Origin: Actinomycetota bacterium
GTDB lineage: Bacteria > Actinomycetota > Thermoleophilia > Gaiellales > F1-60-MAGs149
DNA: 64,000 nucleotides
Assembly: GCA_026392355.1 (NCBI GenBank)
Contig: JAPLCF010000030.1
Coordinates: forward strand, 1-64,000
Direction of reading: 5' to 3'
The notes under the pieces were generated by a model, which was not told where the DNA came from, did not search any database, and worked only from the letters and a program-made list of their open reading frames with translations. Of this stretch, positions 54,090 through 63,216 are shown in pieces. The position numbers and the translations under genes are program-made. The first letter of the stretch is position 1; every line of letters starts with the position of its first letter.

Positions 54090-55336
54090 GTGCCACGGGG
54101 CGACGCAAGAAGGCGACGCGCGCCGGTGGCGCAAAGCTCACGCTGAACGCCAAGGCGTACGCGGATCCGGAGATCTTCGAGCGCGAACGCCGCGAGGTCT
54201 TTGCCAAGGCGTGGATGATCATCGGACATATCGCTGAGGTGCAGAGCCCGGGCGACTTCACCACGGGCGAGATCGGTGGCGAACCGGTCGTCGTCGTGCG
54301 CGATCAAGACGGCACGCTACGGGCGTTCTCCAACATCTGTCGGCACCGCGCTGCGCGTCTCGCCGACGGGCGCGGGTCCTGCGGCAAAGTGCTGCGCTGT
54401 CCGTACCACGGCTGGACGTATCGCCTCGACGGCTCGTTGGCGGCCATGCCCGAGGGGCGTGGCTTCGGCGAGGACTTCGATCGAGACGCTGTGCGCCTCC
54501 CGTCGTTTCAGGTCACCGAGCTGGGCGGTCTCGTCTGGGTCAATATGGACCCCGATGCGCCGCCGATCCGTGAGTGGTTCGGCGAAGAGATCTGCGCGCG
54601 CTTCGAGGGGCTCAACATTGCCCAACTCGTGCCGACGACCAAGCGTGAATGGAAGCCGCGCGAGATCCTGCGCGCACTCCCCGACGTAGTGCGGTCGCGC
54701 AAGGTTGACGATGCCAAGGCGTTGATTCCCGAGCCGGAGTACGACCGCTGGTACGCGGAGTACGACCACAACTGGAAGACGCTGGCCGATAACTATCTCG
54801 AGGGCTATCACGTCCCGATCGGGCATCCCGGTCTGCTGCGCATGCTCGACTATCCGAAGTACAAGCCGACGCTCTACGAGCGGGCGGTGTGGATCGACGG
54901 ACCGCTACGTGACAACCCGTCGAAGGACTTCATGGAGAACCTCTATCAGCGCTACAAGCGCCCGATGGCAGAGTTTCCCGAGGAGCTCGAGGGACAGTGG
55001 ACGTACATTCACTTTTGGCCGGCACAGTTCATCGACATCTATCCCGACACGATGGATGTCTGGCAGATGCACCCGCAGGCCCCGCTCCACACGAAGACGA
55101 CGTCGATCGTCTTCCGCTCTCCCAATGAGTCGTTCCGCGACACGCTTGTGCGGCAGATCAACCATCGCTTCAACAGCGAGGTTATGGACGAGGACGTCGA
55201 GCTCTGCGATGGCGTGCAGGTCGGCCTCGGATCGATGACCTATACCCGCGGCGTGCTCAACGACAACGAGGCCGCGGTCGGGCACTTCCACGACCTCCTG
55301 CGCGACGCGTTGCCTGGCATCGATGACCTCTCCTAG
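54086..55336 (+). CDS. Rieske non-heme iron oxygenase, alpha subunit
   Basis: A 416-residue ring-hydroxylating-type oxygenase. The Rieske [2Fe-2S] ligands are C85, H87, C105 and H108 (CRHRAA, CPYHGW). The mononuclear iron site follows in ADNYLEGYHVPIGH with H242 and H247. This branch includes aromatic dioxygenases and the N-demethylating carnitine/betaine oxygenases; sequence by eye does not choose between them. A reductase partner is not encoded nearby. It is second in an operon with TetR, acyl-CoA synthetases and an acyl-CoA dehydrogenase. Confidence 0.92.
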   Translation: MSATGRRKKATRAGGAKLTLNAKAYADPEIFERERREVFAKAWMIIGHIAEVQSPGDFTTGEIGGEPVVVVRDQDGTLRAFSNICRHRAARLADGRGSCGKVLRCPYHGWTYRLDGSLAAMPEGRGFGEDFDRDAVRLPSFQVTELGGLVWVNMDPDAPPIREWFGEEICARFEGLNIAQLVPTTKREWKPREILRALPDVVRSRKVDDAKALIPEPEYDRWYAEYDHNWKTLADNYLEGYHVPIGHPGLLRMLDYPKYKPTLYERAVWIDGPLRDNPSKDFMENLYQRYKRPMAEFPEELEGQWTYIHFWPAQFIDIYPDTMDVWQMHPQAPLHTKTTSIVFRSPNESFRDTLVRQINHRFNSEVMDEDVELCDGVQVGLGSMTYTRGVLNDNEAAVGHFHDLLRDALPGIDDLS

Positions 55337-55682
55337 GTTCGCGCGTCACGATTGGCTTGGGCTGACGCCTGAGGTAGAGCGGTTTGGCCCGCTTCTCGTC
55401 GAGCGCATTGCCGGCGCGCTTGGGGAATCGCACGACGCCCTCGGCGAGGCCCGGATCGAGGCGCTGATCCGCGATGGCGACGCCGCCGCGTGGCTGGCCT
55501 ATCTGGCGGCGCTGACGGCGCTCGTGGAACGTGGTGCCTCCTCGGGCGTCGCCGGCCCGGAGACCGAGATCCTCGCCGAGATCCTGCGCGACCAGTATCG
55601 ACTCGCGCCGGGCGTACTCGTCCTCTCGGAGGCCGACATGGCACGCTCCCAGCACCTCGAGGCCCTCTTGGAGACACGATGA
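55323..55682 (+). CDS. Hypothetical protein in the Rieske operon
   Basis: A 119-residue, mostly helical protein I do not recognise. Its ATG lies inside the end of the Rieske gene (14-base overlap) and its stop overlaps the acyl-CoA synthetase start by 4 bases, so it is translated as part of the operon. It has no signal peptide or membrane helix. It is conserved in frame with good codon usage, which supports a real gene. A small accessory subunit of the oxygenase is one guess. Confidence 0.65.
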   Translation: MTSPRFARHDWLGLTPEVERFGPLLVERIAGALGESHDALGEARIEALIRDGDAAAWLAYLAALTALVERGASSGVAGPETEILAEILRDQYRLAPGVLVLSEADMARSQHLEALLETR

Positions 55683-57715
55683 CCGACGCCCTGCGCACCG
55701 ATTTCGCACCGCTGCTCGACATCCGCCGTGCGGCGGTCGTCGGCGCCTCCGATCGCGGACCTGGCTACACGCTTCTGGAGAACCTCAGCGCCCACGGCGG
55801 GGAGGTGATCGGCGTCCACCCGAAGCGCGAGGAGGCCGCCGGCCATCGCTGCGTGCCGAGCATCGCCGACGTGCCGTTCAAGCCTGACGTCGTCTCGATC
55901 GCGCTCGGGGCACGCACGATCGTGCCGGCGCTGGAGGAGGCCATTGCTGCGGGGCACCGCGTGTTTTCGATCCCGGGCCTCGGCGCTGAGGCTGCCGGTG
56001 AGGAGGGCGACATCGCGCGGGCCGCAGTCCGCGAGCGGCTCATCGCCGCCGATGCTGTCTGTGTCGGCATCAACTGCATGGGCATCGCCGTCCCGCAGCG
56101 TCCGTCGCCGTGGATGGGCACGGTGTGCTCGGGCTTTCGCGATGGTGGCGTCGCCGCGATCGTCGGGTCGGGCTCGATTGGCGAGGCTGTACTCGCGCTT
56201 GGTCCGCGGGTCGGCTTCCGCAGCGTCGTCTCGATCGGCTCAGAGACGAGCCGCGACGCCGCCGACTGGCTGGCCTTCCACGTTGAGGACGAGCGCACGC
56301 GCGCGATCGGGCTCTTCCTGGAGGCCGTGCGACGCCCGGCGGCCTTCCGCGCAGCCCTAGAGCGCGCCGCCGACGCGGGCAAGCCCGTGGTGATCCTCAA
56401 GGTTGGCCGCTCCGAGGTCGCCGCGCGCAACGCGATGGCGCACACCGGTGCCATCGTCGGTTCCGATCAGTCGTTCGATGCTCTCTGCCGCTCTTACGGC
56501 GCGATTCGAGTCGACGACTACGGCGACTGGCTCGAACAGCTCGAGGTGCTCGGCACGCCGCGGCGTCCCCGCGGGTTGCGCACGGTGTTGCTGACGAATT
56601 CGGGTGGTGAGGCGGAGCTCGTCGCCGATGTCTCTGACGCGGCGGGCATGCCGCTGATGACGCTGCCGGCCGATCTGGCTGCCGAGATCGACGCGGCCTG
56701 GCCCTTCCACGGCGTGCACAACCCGATCGACTACTGGGCCTTTGGCGAGCCGGAGGAGATCGTGCCCGACATCGTCCGCCGGTGTGCACAGCATCCCGAC
56801 GTCGACAACGTGGTCATCAACATCGATCAGTCGTGGCGGTTCGAGAACGGCGAGCGCGAGAACGCCGAGCATGCCTGCACGTCGATGGCGGACATTGCGT
56901 TGGAGACCGACGCGTTCTGCGCCGTCCTTTCGACTGCCGTCTCCGATCCCTCTGACACGTGCGTCACGAACGCCGCCCGTGGTGGCGTCCCGGTGCTGAT
57001 CGGGGCAGGGATGGGGATGCGCGCGATCGCCCGTGCGGCGCAGTGGCGACCGACGAAGCCCGAAGCACCGGCGCCGTGGGAAAAGCCGTCCTGTCCCGAG
57101 CTTGAGCGCGAGGCGGGCCATCTGGCCGAAGCCGACGCCAAGGCCGTGCTCGCCCGCTACGGGGTGCGCGCACCACGAGAAATCCGTGCGGCGAATCCAA
57201 CAGAGGCCCATGCGGCAGCGGCGGAGATCAACGCCACGGTCGTCGTCAAGGTTGATGGTCCGGCCCACAAGGAGAAGTACGGCGGCGTGATCCTTGGCTG
57301 CACCGACCCTGATCGCGCTGCGGCGGCGGCGGAGAAGATCGGCGCGCCGGTGCTCGTCTGCGAGGAGATCCGCGGCGGGGCAGAGGTGCTCTGCGGGCTC
57401 GTGCGCGATCCGCTCTACGGGCCTGTCGTCGTGGTCGGTGTCGGCGGTTCATGGGCCGAGGCCGTCGGTGACACCGCCCGTGCCGGCCTGGGACCGATTT
57501 CGCAGGCCGATGCTGAGCGTCTCGTGCGCACGGTCGGCCCGCTCAAGCATCGCCTCGCGGATGCCGAAGTCACCATCGTCGCTGAGACGCTCGTTGCGCT
57601 CGGGCGTGTCGCCCACGATTTCCCGCGTGTCTCTGAGATCGACGTCAACCCCCTCGTCATCCGCGACGGCTCCGGCGTCGCCCTCGACGGCCTGATCGTC
57701 CTCAGCGACGACTGA
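55679..57715 (+). CDS. NDP-forming acyl-CoA synthetase (first)
   Basis: A 678-residue fusion of the two halves of an ADP-forming acyl-CoA synthetase: a CoA-binding/ligase part (VVGASDRGPGYTLLENL, INCMGIA, phosphohistidine H255 in AHTGAIVGSD) and a C-terminal ATP-grasp part (about 470-678: VVKVDGPAHKEKYGGVILG, VVVVGVGGSWAEAVGD, EIDVNPLVI). It activates a carboxylic acid to its CoA ester. GPNCLG reads GINCMG. A second member of the family lies two genes on. Confidence 0.9.
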   Translation: MTDALRTDFAPLLDIRRAAVVGASDRGPGYTLLENLSAHGGEVIGVHPKREEAAGHRCVPSIADVPFKPDVVSIALGARTIVPALEEAIAAGHRVFSIPGLGAEAAGEEGDIARAAVRERLIAADAVCVGINCMGIAVPQRPSPWMGTVCSGFRDGGVAAIVGSGSIGEAVLALGPRVGFRSVVSIGSETSRDAADWLAFHVEDERTRAIGLFLEAVRRPAAFRAALERAADAGKPVVILKVGRSEVAARNAMAHTGAIVGSDQSFDALCRSYGAIRVDDYGDWLEQLEVLGTPRRPRGLRTVLLTNSGGEAELVADVSDAAGMPLMTLPADLAAEIDAAWPFHGVHNPIDYWAFGEPEEIVPDIVRRCAQHPDVDNVVINIDQSWRFENGERENAEHACTSMADIALETDAFCAVLSTAVSDPSDTCVTNAARGGVPVLIGAGMGMRAIARAAQWRPTKPEAPAPWEKPSCPELEREAGHLAEADAKAVLARYGVRAPREIRAANPTEAHAAAAEINATVVVKVDGPAHKEKYGGVILGCTDPDRAAAAAEKIGAPVLVCEEIRGGAEVLCGLVRDPLYGPVVVVGVGGSWAEAVGDTARAGLGPISQADAERLVRTVGPLKHRLADAEVTIVAETLVALGRVAHDFPRVSEIDVNPLVIRDGSGVALDGLIVLSDD

Positions 57716-57725
57716 ACGGAGCACC

Positions 57726-58919
57726 ATGGACTTCTCGCTGACCCCCGAGCAGCAGGACCTGCGCGAGCGTGCCCGCACCTTCGCTGACGCTCTGATCCCG
57801 CATGAGGTCGCGGCAGAGGAGGCCGGTGGCATCGTTCCCACCGAGGTCAAGGCCGAGATCCGTCGTCTGGCCCGTGAGCTGCGGCTGATCGGCGGCAACC
57901 ACGCGCCCGAGCACGGCGGACAGGGGTGGAAGATGATGGAGCACGTCATCGTCCACGAGGAGCTCGGTCGCATCACCAACGGCCTCTGGTGGTTGATGGG
58001 TGGTGGCTACAACGTCTTGGCGCTTGGCACGCCCGAGCAAATTGAGACCTACCTCAAGCCAACGTTGGCCGGTGAGCGAGCCGATGCGTACGCCGTCACC
58101 GAGCGCGATGCCGGTTCGGACGCGTCGGGGATTAAGGCCATTGCCGAGCGCGTCGATGGTGGCTTTCGCATTCGCGGCGAGAAGTGGTTCGTGACCAGCG
58201 GCGATCACGCGGACTACCTGATCGTGATGGCGAACGTCATCGACGGTGGCAGCCGGCTGCCGACGCTGTTCCTCATCGATCTGCCGTGCCCTGGAGTCGA
58301 GATCATCGACGACCCACTATTCACCCACGTCTTCCCTGACGGGCATCCAACGTATCGCCTCGACTGCGTGGTACCGGAAACGGCTGTCCTCGGCGGCCCG
58401 AGTCAGATCGGGCATGGCGACGCCGGCCAGCATGCCTGGTTCGTCGAGGAGCGCATCCACATCGCGGCCCGCTGTGTCGGTGCCATGCAGCGCCTGCTCG
58501 ACGAGGCCGTCGGTTGGGCCACACAGCGTGAGCAGTTTGGGCAGCCGATCATGGAGTTTCAGGGTGTGAGTTTTCCGCTGGCGGACTCCGCTGCGGATTG
58601 CGTGGCGGCGCGCCTGCTGACGTACCAGTGCGCGCAAATGTTCGACGACGGGGCGGCGCCGAAGCTCGTGCACGCGCGCGCCAGCATGGCCAAGCTGTTT
58701 GCGAGCGAGCGGGCCTACGTCTGCGCGGATCGTGCGGTGCAGACGTGGGGTGGACGCGCGTACATGCGGCGCAATGCAGCGGAGCGCCTGCTGCGCGAGC
58801 TACGCGTCGACCGCATCTGGGAGGGCACCTCGGAGATTCAGCGGCTGATCGTCGCCAACGCCCTCGTCAAGCGCGGCGTGTCCGCCACGCTTGCCGTCGA
58901 TGCGCGGGAGCTCACGTGA
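57726..58919 (+). CDS. Acyl-CoA dehydrogenase
   Basis: A 397-residue FAD enzyme of the acyl-CoA dehydrogenase superfamily. YAVTERDAGSDAS and GEKWFVTSG bind flavin and substrate, QTWGGRAYM matches the family's GG motif, and the likely catalytic base is E366 in WEGTSEIQ. It probably introduces an alpha-beta double bond in the acyl-CoA made by a neighbouring synthetase. GGAG precedes the ATG. Its stop overlaps the next GTG by 4 bases. Confidence 0.93.
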   Translation: MDFSLTPEQQDLRERARTFADALIPHEVAAEEAGGIVPTEVKAEIRRLARELRLIGGNHAPEHGGQGWKMMEHVIVHEELGRITNGLWWLMGGGYNVLALGTPEQIETYLKPTLAGERADAYAVTERDAGSDASGIKAIAERVDGGFRIRGEKWFVTSGDHADYLIVMANVIDGGSRLPTLFLIDLPCPGVEIIDDPLFTHVFPDGHPTYRLDCVVPETAVLGGPSQIGHGDAGQHAWFVEERIHIAARCVGAMQRLLDEAVGWATQREQFGQPIMEFQGVSFPLADSAADCVAARLLTYQCAQMFDDGAAPKLVHARASMAKLFASERAYVCADRAVQTWGGRAYMRRNAAERLLRELRVDRIWEGTSEIQRLIVANALVKRGVSATLAVDARELT

Positions 58920-60991
58920 GCCAACGTCGTAACTTGACCCCGCTGTTCGAGCCGAAGAGCGTGCTGCTCGTCGGCGCGACGGAGGACACACTCAAGTGGG
59001 GTGGCTGGGTCACGAAGTCCTTCGCCGACACCCGGGAGCGACGTGCGACGCACTTCGTCAACCGGCGAGGTGGCGAGCTCTACGGGATTCCCGCGCACAC
59101 GTCGATCACCGACGTCGACGCGCACATCGATCTGGCGGTCGTTGTGGTGCCCGCCCCCGGCGTGCCACAGGCGGTCTCTGAGTCGCTCGCGCTGGGAGCG
59201 AAGGCCATCGTCATCATCACCTCGGGGTTCGGCGAGACCAGCCCGGAGGGACTCGCAGTGCAGGAGGCGATGGTTGAGGAGGTACGAACCGCCGGCGCCG
59301 TACTGCTCGGTCCCAATTGCCTTGGTCTCTACGACGATCACGGAAAGCTCAATGTCTACGGCGGCACGTTCCCGTCGGGCGATCTCGCCTTCGCAACGCA
59401 GAGTGGCAACCTCGCGCTTGAGGTGGCTCTGCTGCTGGAACGCTCCGGCCAGGGACTCACGCGGTTTGCCAGCGTCGGCAACCAAGCCGATCTCACGCTC
59501 GCCGACATCATCCGCGACTTCGCACACCACGACGCCTCCAAGGTGGTCGGTGCCTATGTGGAGTCGCCGAAGGATGGCCTCGACTTCGCAGACGCCGTAA
59601 GGGAGGCCGCCGCGATCAAGCCGGTGGTGCTCTTCGCTGGTGGTCGCACCTCGGCGGGAGCGCACGCTGCGGCCTCGCATACCGGTAACCTCGCGGCCGA
59701 ATCGCGCGTGTTGCGCGCGATCTGTCGCGACGCAGGCGCTGTCGTCGTGGACTCGCCCGGCGCCTTCGTCGACGCGGTCTCCACGCTCCGCACCGGCAAG
59801 GGGCTCGGTCGTCGCCGAATCGGCATCGTGGCCGACGGTGGTGGGCATGGCGTTGTCTCCAGCGACATGGTGATCGAGGCAGGCCTCGAGATGGCCGATT
59901 TCTCTCAAGACACCCAGGATGCGCTGCAGCCCTTTCTCAAGCTCAACGCCCCGAATAATCCGGTCGATCTCGCCGGTGCTGACGCCTCGGTGCTGTGGCA
60001 CTTCCACGGTCTTGTCGATGTGATGCTGCGCGCCCCTGAGGTCGATGCGGTCGTGATGACCGGCTACTTCGGCGGGTACGGCGCCTACCACCCGGAATGC
60101 GGCCCGCTGGAGATGGAGGTTGCCGAGGCCATTGGTCGCAGCAGCGACGAGACGGGCAAGCCGGTCGTGGTGCAGTCGATGGAAGAGGCCAGCGATAACA
60201 ACACGATCCGCCGTCTCCGCGAGGTCGACGTTCCGGTCTTCTCCCGCATCGAGAATGCGATTACCGCGCTGACACTGCTTGACCGCCCACCTGTCGTCTC
60301 AGTGCAGACGCCTGGAACGGTGCCGGCACGCGAGATCAGCAGTCGCCCTGCCTACCCCGAGGCACGCGCCGTGCTGTCTGAACTTGGGATTGCGTTTCCG
60401 GCGGGGCAGCTTGCAACGACGGCTGACGAGGCCGCCGCCGCCATCAATGCTGTTGGCACCCCGGCGGCCATGAAGGCTGTCGCGGCCGCGCTGCTGCACA
60501 AGACCGATGCGGGTGGCGTAGTGCTCGGCGTGGCATCGCCCGAAAGTGCCGCCGAGACGTTTTCCACCATGACCCACCGTGTGGAGGAGGCCTCCGGGCT
60601 ACAGCTCGACGGCATCTGGGTCGAGAAGATGGCGGCCTCGGCGGGTGTGGATCTCGTCGTCGGCGCGCGCCGAGACCCGACGTTCGGCCCCGTGGTTTTG
60701 ATCGGCGTCGGTGGCGTCTTCGTCGAGGTGCTGGACGACGTGATCATTGCTCCCGTGCCGACCGATGCGAAGCATCTGGCCGCTCTCATGCGAACGTTGC
60801 GTGCGTTCCCATTGCTCGACGGTGCACGTGGTCAGGACCCTGTCGACTGCCTGAAGGTGGCTGAGATCGCCGTGCGCCTCGGTGATCTCCTGCTGGCGCA
60901 TCCGGAGATCGGCGAGGTGGAGATCAACCCGCTCCGCGCCACGTCCGAGGGCGCCACGGCGCTCGACGCGCGAATAGTCAATCTCCGCTGA
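58916..60991 (+). CDS. NDP-forming acyl-CoA synthetase (second)
   Basis: A 691-residue NDP-forming acyl-CoA synthetase with the same domain order as the first: CoA-binding (SVLLVGATEDTLKWGG), ligase with GPNCLGLYDD and phosphohistidine H255 in ASHTGNLAAES, then ATP-grasp (LHKTDAGGVVLGV, VVLIGVGGVFVEVLDD, EVEINPLRA). It differs enough from the first copy to have its own substrate. GTG overlaps the dehydrogenase stop by 4 bases (GTGA). It is the last gene of the operon, followed by a terminator hairpin. Confidence 0.9.
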   Translation: MSQRRNLTPLFEPKSVLLVGATEDTLKWGGWVTKSFADTRERRATHFVNRRGGELYGIPAHTSITDVDAHIDLAVVVVPAPGVPQAVSESLALGAKAIVIITSGFGETSPEGLAVQEAMVEEVRTAGAVLLGPNCLGLYDDHGKLNVYGGTFPSGDLAFATQSGNLALEVALLLERSGQGLTRFASVGNQADLTLADIIRDFAHHDASKVVGAYVESPKDGLDFADAVREAAAIKPVVLFAGGRTSAGAHAAASHTGNLAAESRVLRAICRDAGAVVVDSPGAFVDAVSTLRTGKGLGRRRIGIVADGGGHGVVSSDMVIEAGLEMADFSQDTQDALQPFLKLNAPNNPVDLAGADASVLWHFHGLVDVMLRAPEVDAVVMTGYFGGYGAYHPECGPLEMEVAEAIGRSSDETGKPVVVQSMEEASDNNTIRRLREVDVPVFSRIENAITALTLLDRPPVVSVQTPGTVPAREISSRPAYPEARAVLSELGIAFPAGQLATTADEAAAAINAVGTPAAMKAVAAALLHKTDAGGVVLGVASPESAAETFSTMTHRVEEASGLQLDGIWVEKMAASAGVDLVVGARRDPTFGPVVLIGVGGVFVEVLDDVIIAPVPTDAKHLAALMRTLRAFPLLDGARGQDPVDCLKVAEIAVRLGDLLLAHPEIGEVEINPLRATSEGATALDARIVNLR

Positions 60992-61035
60992 TCCACCTTG
61001 CGGCGGCGTGCGAACTTAGAGGTTGGGGGAACGCC

Positions 61036-61065
61036 AGGGCCCGTCCACCTCGGTGGGCGGGCCCT
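61036..61065 (+). terminator. Strong hairpin between convergent genes
   Basis: A 14-bp stem (61036-61049 with 61052-61065, one G-U pair) with a two-base centre lies 44 bases after the second synthetase. It probably ends transcription from both sides. It lacks a T tract on either strand, as is usual in high-GC genomes. Confidence 0.7.
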
Positions 61066-61082
61066 CGCGGTCCCCTCGTGCG

Positions 61083-62165
61083 CTAGCCCGCGTTGAGCAA
61101 GAGCTTGGTGTCGACCGAGGCGTGGATGACCACCGTGGCGATGTCGTTCGGCACGTCGGCAATCGCCGTGTAGTTGTCGCAGGCACCCATCGCAGCCGAG
61201 TGGTTGAGCACGCCGGCTGCCGTGCTGTCGTACGTCAGCGACGATGCGCCATTGATGCCGCAGGCATTGATGCGCGTGTTGCCCGCGCTCGGACGATCGA
61301 TCGACACCGAGGAGCCGGCCGGGACGATGCACGTCAGCAGGCCGCTGGCCGGGTTCGCCGTGAGTCCGCACGGCGCATCGAACGCCATCACGATCGTCAC
61401 ACCGGAGGGCACGCCGAGGAACGAGTTCTGGGAGTACGAAACGGAGGGGAAGCTACCGCCGTAATCGAACGTGATGCGCTGCGAGCTGCCGACGGCCGTG
61501 TACTGCGGGCACGCCTTCAGGTTGTACGTAACGTTGCCGACGGCGTAGTGATGCACCTGCAGACCAGTGCCACAGGCGTAGGTGGTCTGCCAGCCGTCCC
61601 GGGCGTTATTGAGATAGCGGTAGTCGTGCACGCCGCTGGTCACGCACTGGTAGAACGAGGAGGTGACATAGTTGTCACCGGCGCTGCAGGGTGCCAGCGT
61701 GGCGTCGTCTACGAACAGCTCGCCGTTGTAGCGCCCGGCGCGCGGATGCCCTGTGGTCTCCATGCCGAGCATTGCGCCCTTGCCCAGCACGGAGTAGCGA
61801 AACGAGACGCGTCCGTTGCTCAGGCGGGGATTGCGCAGCGTCACGATGGTCTGCATCGTGACGCCCTTCGCGGTCGTGACGAGAGCGGCGTTCGGCGCAT
61901 CGACGTTAAAGCCGTTTGCCTGCCAGCCGTTGACGAGAAACGCTGCGGTGCTCGAGCCGGCCTGCCGCGCAGGGCGATCGGTGAACCACGACAAAGCTGC
62001 GTTTGCCGGCAGACTCACGCGCATCGCCTTGCCCGAGCCGCTGATACGAACGTCTTTGGAGGTGGTGCTGAAGAGCAGCGCGGACTGGCTGGCGTTCGCG
62101 GTAGCGCTCAAGCCAAACAGACAGCCGAGAGCGAGAACCAAGAGAGTGAGTGGTCGGCGAGACAT
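61083..62165 (-). CDS. Secreted protein of unknown function, paralogue A
   Basis: A 360-residue exported protein. Residues 1-25 form a Sec signal peptide (RRPLTLLVLALGCLFG then ATANA). The mature N-terminal 140 residues share a modular pattern with paralogue B: SWFTDRPAR, PNAALVTTAKG, TMQTIV, GRVSFRYSVL, METTGHP and LFVDDA. The C-terminal half (from about 165) is different and contains several cysteines, suggesting disulfide bonds outside the cell. I do not recognise the family. The ATG has GGAG 9 bases upstream. Confidence 0.82.
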   Translation of the reverse strand: MSRRPLTLLVLALGCLFGLSATANASQSALLFSTTSKDVRISGSGKAMRVSLPANAALSWFTDRPARQAGSSTAAFLVNGWQANGFNVDAPNAALVTTAKGVTMQTIVTLRNPRLSNGRVSFRYSVLGKGAMLGMETTGHPRAGRYNGELFVDDATLAPCSAGDNYVTSSFYQCVTSGVHDYRYLNNARDGWQTTYACGTGLQVHHYAVGNVTYNLKACPQYTAVGSSQRITFDYGGSFPSVSYSQNSFLGVPSGVTIVMAFDAPCGLTANPASGLLTCIVPAGSSVSIDRPSAGNTRINACGINGASSLTYDSTAAGVLNHSAAMGACDNYTAIADVPNDIATVVIHASVDTKLLLNAG

Positions 62166-62185
62166 AGGGTGTGCTCCGGGCGTGG

Positions 62186-63058
62186 TCAGTTGACGCGGTA
62201 GGTGGACAGAAGGGTGAGCGCGTCGGTGCTCGAGAACGTGAGGCTCTCGCTGTAGTAGCGAGGGTCGCAATCCGGGCAATTGGTCGCGGCGTATTCGTCT
62301 GCGATCTGTGCGAAGGCGGAGAAGTCGCTCTTGCAGACCGGTAGTGGACCGACGTCGTTGTAGTCGTACGCGCTGTAGTAGTCGAAGTTGTCCCAGAGGC
62401 TGTCAACCCAATGCACGTATCCTCCACCGGTGCTGCTCGCGGGATGGCACCCCTGAACGTTCAGCCACGGCGAATGCCCGCTGACCTGATAGGTGGTGTT
62501 GGCGGTCATCAGGCACTTGTAGCCCGTCGCTGGTGTCGTGCCGATGGGCGTGGAGGCATTGAACGTCGCAGGGCAGAACACCATCGGAGCATCGTCCACA
62601 AAGAGACTCGCCCGCGCATACGTGCCGAGCGTGGGGCGCCCCGTCGTCTCCATTTCGAGCATGGTCTCATCGCTCAAGACGCGATAGCGGAACGAGACGC
62701 GTCTCCCCTTGGTACGGGGATCGCTGAGGACGACGATCGTCTGCATCGTCTTGCCCTTGCGCGTCGTGACGAGCGCGGCGTTCGGCGGGTCGGTGTCGAA
62801 GTGCTGGATGGGCCAGGCGGCCACCAGTGCCGATGCCGTGGCGGTGCCTGCGGTGCGCCCGGGGCGATCGGTGAACCACGACATGCTGCTGCTCGCCGGA
62901 ATGGAAACGCGCATGTTGCCCTTGGTGCCCGTGACTGCAGCATTGGTCGCAGTGATCGAGAACAGCGTGGAGGGCGCCGCGGCGGCCGCTGAGGTGCCGA
63001 TCAGGGCGCCGAGAGCGATCACGGTGACGAGGGTGCTGATTCGAATGATGGGGCGCAT
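62186..63058 (-). CDS. Secreted protein of unknown function, paralogue B
   Basis: A 290-residue exported protein with a Sec signal peptide (about 1-28, IISTLVTVIALGALIG-like, then ASAAAAA). Its first mature domain matches paralogue A (SWFTDRPGR, PNAALVTTRKG, TMQTIV, RVSFRYRVL, METTGRP, LFVDDAP). The C-terminal domain is unrelated, shorter and rich in aromatic residues with cysteine pairs (CPDCD). Both genes are transcribed rightward-to-left, 20 bases apart. It is probably a surface or extracellular protein; function unknown. Confidence 0.82.
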   Translation of the reverse strand: MRPIIRISTLVTVIALGALIGTSAAAAAPSTLFSITATNAAVTGTKGNMRVSIPASSSMSWFTDRPGRTAGTATASALVAAWPIQHFDTDPPNAALVTTRKGKTMQTIVVLSDPRTKGRRVSFRYRVLSDETMLEMETTGRPTLGTYARASLFVDDAPMVFCPATFNASTPIGTTPATGYKCLMTANTTYQVSGHSPWLNVQGCHPASSTGGGYVHWVDSLWDNFDYYSAYDYNDVGPLPVCKSDFSAFAQIADEYAATNCPDCDPRYYSESLTFSSTDALTLLSTYRVN

Positions 63059-63216
63059 GACGGGACGTCCTGGGATGCGGCGGGATTGGCGTTGCACACG
63101 TGTGATTGTGCCGTGCCCTGACATGATCGTCAGTGACGCGCATCACTTTAGCGGTCGTGGCTGTACGACGGATCGCCATCGTGGACACCGGGGAGGCGAT
63201 CGCTGATCATGTCGGG

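Noticed and set aside
63133-63216. N-terminal extension of the CCG-domain protein
   Set aside because: The extra 28 codons are unconserved, and the GTG at 63217 puts the first cysteine motif at the family's normal position.
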